From the NCBI GenBank assembly GCA_020054695.1, contig JAHXBT010000038.1:18343-67913 (forward strand): 49,571 nucleotides of DNA. The letters run 5' to 3'. The notes below the pieces were generated by a model that saw only the letters and a program-made list of their open reading frames with translations, had not been told where the DNA came from and searched no databases. The position numbers and the translations under genes are program-made. This document shows, one piece after another, positions 42,306 to 49,571 of this stretch; within the stretch, counting starts at the first letter, position 1; every line of letters begins with the position of its first letter. The stretch comes from Rickettsiales bacterium. Its GTDB lineage: Bacteria; Pseudomonadota; Alphaproteobacteria; Rickettsiales; UBA1997.

Positions 42306-43424
42306 ATGCAATATCAATTAGAAAAAGAAAGTGTTATAGGTAAAATATCCAGGTTAAATTGGTTATTAATAGGTTCAATTATGATTTTATCTATAATTGG
42401 TTTATTAATGTTATATTCTGCTGCAGGAGGTAATTATAGGTTATGGATGTTAAGGCAATTTATATATCTTATTGTATTTTTTCCTGTAATGATATTTATT
42501 GCTATAACTGATGTAAATTTTTGGTTTCGTCACACATATAAATTTTATTTTTTTGGCTTATTACTGCTGTTAATTGTTTATTTTTCTGGTCACTACGCCA
42601 TGGGCGCAACTAGGTGGTTTAGAATTGGCTTCATAACAGTTCAACCTTCTGAAATTATGAAGGTATTTTTAGTATTATCTATGGCTAAATATTTTCATAA
42701 TATTGAAGCCGAAGACATTAAAAAAGTAAAATACTTCTTAATTCCAATGATGTTTATACTAGTTCCGGCATATTTAATATTCAAACAGCCCGATTTAGGC
42801 ACGGCTTTAATTTTTTCTTTTGTTGGTTTTGTGATTTTATTTGTTGCAGGAGTTATGATGTGGAAATTTATTTTAACTGCTATTGCTGGCTTGATATCTA
42901 TACCAATTTTGTGGAATTTTGTTTTGCATAATTATCAAAAAGATAGGATAATTAATTTTCTTAATCCCAATAATGATCCTATGGGTACAGGATACAACAT
43001 CATACAATCTAAAATTGCAGTTGGGTCAGGAGGTTTGTTTGGTAAAGGGTTTGTTAATGGCACACAAACTCAATTAGGTTTTTTACCTGAGAAACAAACA
43101 GATTTTATTTTCACCATTTTATCAGAAGAGTTTGGTTTTATTGGTTCGGTATCTATTGTTTTTCTTTGTGCCTTTATTACTTTTATATCTATTTTTTCTG
43201 CTACTAAAAGTTTTAATCAATATTCAAGATTGGTAATCACTGGAATTACTTCTATTTTCTTTTTTCATTCATTTATTAATATAGGGATGTCTATTGGTTT
43301 GCTTCCTGTTGTTGGCGCACCACTTCCTTTTATGTCCTATGGGGGGACCATAACTGCCACTATGTTAATAGGTTTTGGTTTTGTCCTCAATGTTTGTCTA
43401 TATAAAGACTCAGAATTATTATGA
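42306..43424 (+). CDS. rodA: SEDS-family rod-shape-determining protein RodA
   Basis: GATRWFRIGFITVQPSEIMKV, KQPDLGTALIF, GTGYNIIQSKIAVGSGGLFGKGFVNGTQTQLGFLPEKQTDFIFTILSEEFGFIG, PLPFMSYGGT. Confidence 0.95.
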   Translation: MQYQLEKESVIGKISRLNWLLIGSIMILSIIGLLMLYSAAGGNYRLWMLRQFIYLIVFFPVMIFIAITDVNFWFRHTYKFYFFGLLLLLIVYFSGHYAMGATRWFRIGFITVQPSEIMKVFLVLSMAKYFHNIEAEDIKKVKYFLIPMMFILVPAYLIFKQPDLGTALIFSFVGFVILFVAGVMMWKFILTAIAGLISIPILWNFVLHNYQKDRIINFLNPNNDPMGTGYNIIQSKIAVGSGGLFGKGFVNGTQTQLGFLPEKQTDFIFTILSEEFGFIGSVSIVFLCAFITFISIFSATKSFNQYSRLVITGITSIFFFHSFINIGMSIGLLPVVGAPLPFMSYGGTITATMLIGFGFVLNVCLYKDSELL

Positions 43425-43623
43425 AAATAATAACCAATATTAACTAAATATGGATTTATAAAAATTAAATTATTAGTAAATTGTTGTTAAATTTTTTACA
43501 AATCTTAATTAAAGCAACAAAAATATTTTACTATATTATTCATTTTAGGTTATAATTGTATTACAAGTAATCGTTGTAAAATATAAAATAGTTTATAATT
43601 TATTGAATAAAATGAGTTTTTTC

Positions 43624-43652
43624 TTGACTTTATCCAGGCAATAGTAGATAAT
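43624..43652 (+). promoter_or_regulatory. Putative sigma-70 promoter for the prepilin pair
   Basis: TTGACT - 17 bp - GATAAT, 108 nt upstream of the ATG at 43761. Confidence 0.6.
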
Positions 43653-43760
43653 TATATATAATATTAATAATTTCACTGAATTTATTGCTTGTTATGTCTT
43701 TCCTGCTTGTAAAGACTATCGGTAAGTGTGTTTTTCAATTAAATTAAAAGTAAAATAGCA

Positions 43761-44708
43761 ATGAAAAAGAACTATAAATTAGGTTTTTCACTGATTGAAA
43801 TTTCGGTTGTAGTATTAATTATAGGTGTTTTAATTGCTGCTATTACAACTGGTACTGATCTTGTTAAGAGGTCAAAGCTAGCTTCTGCTCGTAATTTGTC
43901 GTCCAATTCATCAATATATGGTATGAAGGATTTGGTATTGTGGTTTGAACCTTCTTTACCAACTAGTTTTTATGCAGAAGGCGAGGGTGAACCGATTGAA
44001 GTGTGGTCTAATAATTCTAAATTTTACAGTATTGGATCGGCTGTACAAAGCAGTGATGAAAATCCAAAACTCCCTATATATATAAAAGATGCAATTAATC
44101 ATATTCCTGCTGTAAGGTTTTATTGCGAAAGCGCCTCTGATTGTGGACAGCATCTCAACATCCCTGATGTTGCTGGTTTATTAGAAGAAACTGACTTAAC
44201 TATATTTATTCTTGAAAATAGGAATAGCAATAATACAGATGTGAAGCGTAGTATATTAACCTCGGGTGGCAATAATGGTTTGGAGATATATTATAATAAC
44301 TCAGATCAATTTACGGTTGATAATAAATCTGGCGAACCAAAGACATCTAACGTATCCCCAGTAGCGCCAACTTTGCATTACCTTAGTTTATTTTACAGCA
44401 GTAATAATGAAGATTTTAAAGTTGATGACAATATTATAATAAGAAAAGGATATAATTATTATAAAAATAAAAGATTACCTGAAAACGGTGCTATGCCGTC
44501 AGTGACTACAGTAATACAAGATAATGATGAAAATTCTCGATTTTCTACTGGATCTATGGGTGAAACAATTAAGATTGGTAATGATACTCAAACTTATTCA
44601 GGAAATATCTCCGAAATATTAATATTCTCCACGAGGTTAAGACAGGAAGAGTTGGTAGATATATTTGATTATTTTGAGGCTAAGTATAATATAGCTTTGG
44701 AAGATTGA
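43761..44708 (+). CDS. Prepilin-type N-terminal domain protein with LamG/ConA-like C-terminal region (paralog 1)
   Basis: KLGFSLIEISVVVLIIGVLIAAITTGTDLVKRSKL class III prepilin signal; DLVLWFEPSLPTSF...IPAVRFY...YSGNISEILIFSTRLRQEELVDIFDYFEAKYNI. Confidence 0.85.
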   Translation: MKKNYKLGFSLIEISVVVLIIGVLIAAITTGTDLVKRSKLASARNLSSNSSIYGMKDLVLWFEPSLPTSFYAEGEGEPIEVWSNNSKFYSIGSAVQSSDENPKLPIYIKDAINHIPAVRFYCESASDCGQHLNIPDVAGLLEETDLTIFILENRNSNNTDVKRSILTSGGNNGLEIYYNNSDQFTVDNKSGEPKTSNVSPVAPTLHYLSLFYSSNNEDFKVDDNIIIRKGYNYYKNKRLPENGAMPSVTTVIQDNDENSRFSTGSMGETIKIGNDTQTYSGNISEILIFSTRLRQEELVDIFDYFEAKYNIALED

Positions 44709-44769
44709 TTTATCACTAATTGACTTTGATTTAGTGTTTCTTTTAAGATAATTATTAATATTTTAAATT

Positions 44770-45645
44770 ATGAAGAATAATTTTAAGTTAGGATTTTCAC
44801 TTTTAGAAGTTTCTGTTGTATTGTTAATTGTTGGCATCTTGTTAGCCTCTGTTAGCGCGGGTAAGAGCATGATTAAAACTTCGCGTATAACTTCTGCGCA
44901 GTCACTCACAGCTAATTCTCCAGTTTCTGCTGTAGAAGGATTAGTTATTTGGTTAGAGCCAACGTTGACAGCAAGCTTTTCAGAGGACGACACTTATGAC
45001 TATCAAGATATTTCTGGTTGGCAAAACATAACTAACTACTTCACTTCAAGCAAGTTTAATATTGTAGGTAGTGCTCCGAAATACGTTGAATCATCAATAA
45101 ATGACTTACCTTCAGTGAGATTTGAGACTGGTAGGTCACTAGATATTAACTCAGCCCTAAAAAATATCACGGGTACTAATTTTTCAATATTTATTGTTGA
45201 GGAAAAGTCAGTTAATAATAATGGTGGTAAAATAATTAGTAGTGATTCTTTAACCCTAAAATACAATGATAGTAATAATTTTATTATCGAAAAAAACGGC
45301 AGTGCAGAAATAACTACTACAGTTGCTAATAATTCTCCAGCTATTAATTACATATCCTTTGCTTCTTCTGCTTCTGGTATTGCACCTGAGGGCCTTAATT
45401 ACTATAGAAATAAAGGTATATTTTTTGATGGATCAAATACAAAAACTATAAATCCAACTACAGAATCTACTAACAATAATAGTATTCCTTCGATATCAGG
45501 GGCCACATTAGGTGCTGTTACTGGTGGATATTATGGTGATATTTCTGAACTTATAGTATATAATAATTTACTAACTATTGCTGAACTCGAAGAGATTCTT
45601 AATTATTTAAGTTCAAAATATAGAATAACTCTAAACAGGGAATAA
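44770..45645 (+). CDS. Prepilin-type N-terminal domain protein with LamG/ConA-like C-terminal region (paralog 2)
   Basis: KLGFSLLEVSVVLLIVGILLASVSAGKSMIKTSRI; GLVIWLEPTLTASF...LPSVRFE...YYGDISELIVYNNLLTIAELEEILNYLSSKYRI. Confidence 0.86.
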   Translation: MKNNFKLGFSLLEVSVVLLIVGILLASVSAGKSMIKTSRITSAQSLTANSPVSAVEGLVIWLEPTLTASFSEDDTYDYQDISGWQNITNYFTSSKFNIVGSAPKYVESSINDLPSVRFETGRSLDINSALKNITGTNFSIFIVEEKSVNNNGGKIISSDSLTLKYNDSNNFIIEKNGSAEITTTVANNSPAINYISFASSASGIAPEGLNYYRNKGIFFDGSNTKTINPTTESTNNNSIPSISGATLGAVTGGYYGDISELIVYNNLLTIAELEEILNYLSSKYRITLNRE

Positions 45646-45647
45646 TA

Positions 45648-46973
45648 TTGTCTGCAATTTTTGCTAATCTGGGTTATTCAGCATATGGTAATAGCTCCTT
45701 GTGTGTTTTTAGGATATCTGGTGAGACAGCCTTGTTTTGTTTGAAATTTTTAGGTATTAAGACTAATCTGAAGCACCGCATTTCTACTCTTTGCAATATT
45801 ATTGACACTAATGATAAATCAATAATAGATCAAGTATTGATCACTTATTTCAAAGCTCCATATAGTTATACAGGTCAAGATGTTATCGAAATTTCTTGCC
45901 ATCCATCATTTTTTATAGTCAATAAAGTAACCAATATCCTTCTAAATATAGAAGGATTTGATTATGCTAAAGAAGGAGAATTTACAAAATTAGCACTCCT
46001 AAATAATAAAATTGATTTAATTCAAGCTGAAGCTGTACTTGATGTTATAAATTCTAAAACCAAATCACAGCATAGTCAGGCCATAAAACAATTGACTGGT
46101 AAAAATAGTTCTATTTATCATAATTTTAGAAAAAAAATTATTAACATCATTGCTAATATTGAATCTGCAATTGACTTTCCTGATGAGGACTTACCTTTTA
46201 AAATTATAGAAAATGCAAAAAAAGATATAAATTATTTAATAGAAAATATATCTAAGCAATTAAAAAATAATATAGGCCAAAAAATTAAGGAAGGAATCTC
46301 TTTGGTTATATTAGGAAATCCTAATGTAGGTAAGTCAACTTTAATGAATTTTTTAAATCAAAAGGATATATCAATTGTCTCAAATATTCCAGGTACTACA
46401 CGTGATGTGGTAGAAACTCATTTAGACATTGCAGGGTATGAAGTAGTGGTGTCTGATACAGCTGGTATTAGGGAATCTAATGATTTAATTGAAAAAGAAG
46501 GAATTGATAGAGCAATTAAAAAATCACAGGAAGCAGACATTAAAATTATAATTTTGGATTCTTGTGGATTAGATTCAGATAATTTAGAACTTTATGATGA
46601 AAACACAATTTTAATAATAAATAAAATTGATGTTTGTAATCCTATATTAAATAAAAAACTATCAAATAAAGATCCAATTTTAATTTCCTTAGAACAGGAT
46701 ATTAATTTAAATCAAGTTCTTCCGAAGATTGAAGATAAAATTAAAAATATTGTTGGTAACAATAATGATGAATCAATAATTACTAATCAAAGGCATAAAT
46801 CCTCCTTAGAAAATATTCTATTTTCTTTAATTCAAATCGATTTTTCTAATAATATTGAAATTACAGCAGAAAAATTACGATCAATTGCTAGTAATATTGG
46901 TCAAATTACAGGTGAGGTTGGTGTTGATGATGTTTTAGATGTAATATTCTCAAAATTTTGTATTGGTAAATAA
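45648..46973 (+). CDS. mnmE: tRNA uridine-5-carboxymethylaminomethyl(34) synthesis GTPase MnmE
   Basis: GNPNVGKSTLMNFL, DTAGIRES, C-terminal VGVDDVLDVIFSKFCIGK; TTG start 2 nt after the prepilin stop. Confidence 0.95.
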   Translation: MSAIFANLGYSAYGNSSLCVFRISGETALFCLKFLGIKTNLKHRISTLCNIIDTNDKSIIDQVLITYFKAPYSYTGQDVIEISCHPSFFIVNKVTNILLNIEGFDYAKEGEFTKLALLNNKIDLIQAEAVLDVINSKTKSQHSQAIKQLTGKNSSIYHNFRKKIINIIANIESAIDFPDEDLPFKIIENAKKDINYLIENISKQLKNNIGQKIKEGISLVILGNPNVGKSTLMNFLNQKDISIVSNIPGTTRDVVETHLDIAGYEVVVSDTAGIRESNDLIEKEGIDRAIKKSQEADIKIIILDSCGLDSDNLELYDENTILIINKIDVCNPILNKKLSNKDPILISLEQDINLNQVLPKIEDKIKNIVGNNNDESIITNQRHKSSLENILFSLIQIDFSNNIEITAEKLRSIASNIGQITGEVGVDDVLDVIFSKFCIGK

Positions 46974-47079
46974 CTAACACCACACCACTTTCCTAAAGCA
47001 AAAGTCTTTTTTAAAAATAGAAAATTACATAATAGATATAATTTTAAATTTGATTTCCATGCTTAGTTATATGATATAA

Positions 47080-48384
47080 TTATTCTATAATTTCTAATAT
47101 ACCTTTATTTTTATCTTTAGATTCCTGTAATTCTTTTTTAGGGTCTGAATCAAAAGTAATAGCACCTCCGGATTGGAACTCAAACTTATTGTCAGAAATT
47201 ATTAAAGTTCTAATTACGACTGATAATTTACAAATATTGTGATTAATGAGGCCGATAGCTCCACTGTAAATACCCCTTTCCATTTTCTCTAATTCATCGC
47301 ATATTGATATAGCCTTGATGTTTGGTGCGCCGGCAATTGATCCTGGCGGAAAGCATCCCCTGATAACGTCAATATTATTTTTGTTAGAAGATTTTTCTCC
47401 AATAATTTTTGAAACCATATGGTGGATTTTTTTAAAAGATAAAATTTGAAAAAGATCTTTGGTATATACAGAATTTATTTTACAATTACGTGATAAATCA
47501 TTTCGGACCAAATCAACAATCATTAAATTTTCTGCTTTTTCCTTTTCACTGTCTTGTAAATATTTAAAATTCTTTCTATCGATAATTTTATCTGCTGATC
47601 TCGGTGAAGTACCTTTAATTGGTTGGGAAAAAATTTTATTCTTATTAATATCTAAAAATAACTCTGGAGATGAAGAAATAATAATTAAATCAGCAAGTTT
47701 AATAAATGAACTATAATTTCCTGGACTTATATTTATAAGATTTTTAAAAACATCAAAGTAGTTTTCTTTTTGACACGTACCATAAAATTTACGAGTTAAA
47801 TTAGCTTGATATATTTCACCATTAGCTATTCTTTTTTTTATATCAAAAACTTTTTTTAGATATTCTTTGTCACTAAAATTATTTTCTAAATTGTTAGTTT
47901 GTAATTTTTTACCTTTAAAATTAATTTTATGATTAAGGTTAAAAATAAAGTTATCAAATTGTTCTTGAAGAATTTTTGGAAATTTACAGATAATTTCTTG
48001 TTTGTCATGATCAAACTCTAGATTGAAATTAAATTTGGCAAAATATAACTTTGGAATCTGTAAATAATTGTAATTAATTTCATGAAAATCTTCAAGAGTA
48101 TTTTTTAATTCATATGATAAATAGCCAAAATAATTTTCCTTTTTATTTGCTGCAATCTCACTCTCCATCTCATCAAAATCATTTGACTTAACGATCTTAT
48201 TAATACCAAAGGAAATGAATGACTTAGAATCTTGGTATTCCTTATCTAAAGCTGAATATAAAAAAATAAAATTTTCTGAAAATTCAGGATTATTTGCTAT
48301 ATTATCAGCAACAATAACGGGGTTTACCCAATTGATCTGTTTTATAATTTTAATCATCTCTTGAACCAAAAATACCTGAACCAA
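47080..48384 (-). CDS. pabB: Aminodeoxychorismate synthase component I (chorismate-binding)
   Basis: GEIYQANLTRKFYG, QPIKGTSPRS, ENLMIVDLVRNDLSR, GCFPPGSIAGAPNIKAISICDELE, RGIYSGAIGLI. Confidence 0.92.
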   Translation of the reverse strand: MVQVFLVQEMIKIIKQINWVNPVIVADNIANNPEFSENFIFLYSALDKEYQDSKSFISFGINKIVKSNDFDEMESEIAANKKENYFGYLSYELKNTLEDFHEINYNYLQIPKLYFAKFNFNLEFDHDKQEIICKFPKILQEQFDNFIFNLNHKINFKGKKLQTNNLENNFSDKEYLKKVFDIKKRIANGEIYQANLTRKFYGTCQKENYFDVFKNLINISPGNYSSFIKLADLIIISSSPELFLDINKNKIFSQPIKGTSPRSADKIIDRKNFKYLQDSEKEKAENLMIVDLVRNDLSRNCKINSVYTKDLFQILSFKKIHHMVSKIIGEKSSNKNNIDVIRGCFPPGSIAGAPNIKAISICDELEKMERGIYSGAIGLINHNICKLSVVIRTLIISDNKFEFQSGGAITFDSDPKKELQESKDKNKGILEIIE

Positions 48385-48997
48385 TTCTTACAAAATTTGC
48401 GCCATTTTCTATAGCAATTTTATAATCTGCGCTCATACCCATAGAAATGTTTTTAAAATAATATTTTTTAGCTAAATTTAAAGTTTCTTGAAAAAATTTT
48501 GTAGAATCTTCATTATTTGGAGCAATACACATTAAACCTATAATATTTAATTTAGGGAAGGTTTTTAATTCTTCTAAAAATGCAGACAAGTTATCTGGGT
48601 CAATACCACTTTTTTGACGTTCCCTACCTATATTGATTTGAATAAAAATTTCTGGGTTTTTATTTTGTTTTACGATTTCCTTTTCAAGAATTTTAGCTAA
48701 TTTAATTGAATCTAAAACTTCTATCACATCAAAAATTTTTACAGCATCTTTGGCTTTGTTAGATTGTAAATGGCCAATTAAATGTAACTTAATGTTGGGG
48801 TGGTTTTTTTTAAGTTCTGGCCACTTTTCCTTTGCTTCCTGCACCTTGTTTTCCCCAAATATTTCTTGTCCCGCTTCAATTGCTTGCTTTATTTTTTCTA
48901 ATGAGCAATGCTTAGAAACAGCAATAAGATTAGCTTTGTTATTTTTTGATAAAATGTGTTTTTTTATTTTTTTTATATTTTTTTTTATTTGAGTCAT
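48350..48997 (-). CDS. yggS: YggS family pyridoxal-phosphate homeostasis protein
   Basis: LIAVSKHCSLEKIKQAIEAGQEIFGENKVQEAKEKW, HLIGHLQSNKAK, SMGMSADYKIAIENGANFVRIGSGIFG. Confidence 0.94.
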   Translation of the reverse strand: MTQIKKNIKKIKKHILSKNNKANLIAVSKHCSLEKIKQAIEAGQEIFGENKVQEAKEKWPELKKNHPNIKLHLIGHLQSNKAKDAVKIFDVIEVLDSIKLAKILEKEIVKQNKNPEIFIQINIGRERQKSGIDPDNLSAFLEELKTFPKLNIIGLMCIAPNNEDSTKFFQETLNLAKKYYFKNISMGMSADYKIAIENGANFVRIGSGIFGSRDD

Positions 48998-49344
48998 AAG
49001 ACATAATTTAAATTATAAATTTTTTAAAAACTTCTACTAAATAACATAGAATAATAAACTAATAAATTCTAGTAAGTATTTTTTATTTATTATAATTATT
49101 ATACCAAAAATGAATTTTTTTTCCTTTATTTTAATAATTTTAATATTTTTCCTTGATTTTTATTTTTAAAATATAATCATGATATACCTTCGATTAAAAA
49201 ATTATAAAATAATATTTTAAAATTATTTTTTATGGAGATATGATTTTTTGTTAAAATATAATTACTTAGATCTACTGAAACATTAATTATCTGAAGTAGT
49301 TTTAGTTACTTCTGGTCGTTAATATTTATAATTTAAATTTTAAT

Positions 49345-49571
49345 ATGAATAAGGAAACTTTTAATAGGGATAAGCCCCATGTAAATATTGGTACTATTGG
49401 TCATGTCGATCATGGTAAGACTACTTTGACCGCTGCTATTACTGATTACTTATCTAAGTCTGGTCTGGCCGAGAAGAGAGCTTATGATGATATTGACGGC
49501 GCTCCAGAAGAGAAAGAGCGTGGTATTACTATTAACACTGCTCATGTTGAGTATGAGACTGCTAATCGTCA
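49345..49571 (+). CDS. tuf: Elongation factor Tu (3' truncated by window edge)
   Basis: [75 protein letters not shown]. Confidence 0.98.
   Translation, partial: MNKETFNRDKPHVNIGTIGHVDHGKTTLTAAITDYLSKSGLAEKRAYDDIDGAPEEKERGITINTAHVEYETANR

Noticed and set aside
48998-49344. Very AT-rich region before tuf as a replication or nucleoid element
   Set aside because: No repeated boxes or iterons seen; consistent with ordinary spacer in an AT-rich genome. A separate tRNA/rRNA gene was looked for and not found

Overview
AT-rich (visibly ~30% GC), gene-dense chromosomal segment of an alphaproteobacterium. A Rickettsiales-like origin is inferred from the long Rickettsia-type isocitrate dehydrogenase, but biosynthetic capacity is unusually rich (bioB, leuB, leuC, pheA, pabB, folC, ispD/ispF/dxr). 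I see about 50 genes, one tRNA-Glu, no CRISPR array and no recognisable mobile element. Most content is housekeeping. The parts most worth a second look are: (1) two tandem prepilin proteins whose C-terminal domains look LamG/lectin-like, behind a near-consensus sigma-70 promoter and running into mnmE; (2) a minus-strand FAD-oxidoreductase/DUF1365/CFA-synthase-like methyltransferase/chalcone-isomerase-like/MFS/DUF3833/SDR lipid-modification cluster without an adjacent sigma/anti-sigma pair, plus a distant SOUL + atypical SDR pair that may be related; (3) a second yceI frameshifted at an A8 tract just upstream of dxr, in a yceI-cytb561-yceI-dxr array; (4) a secreted protein with two eight-cysteine repeats; (5) two small genes missing from the ORF track (a 42-aa folC/pheA-linked ORF and a Trm112-like protein); (6) a near absence of Shine-Dalgarno sequences. 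All family assignments are from motif recognition by eye; no searches were run.
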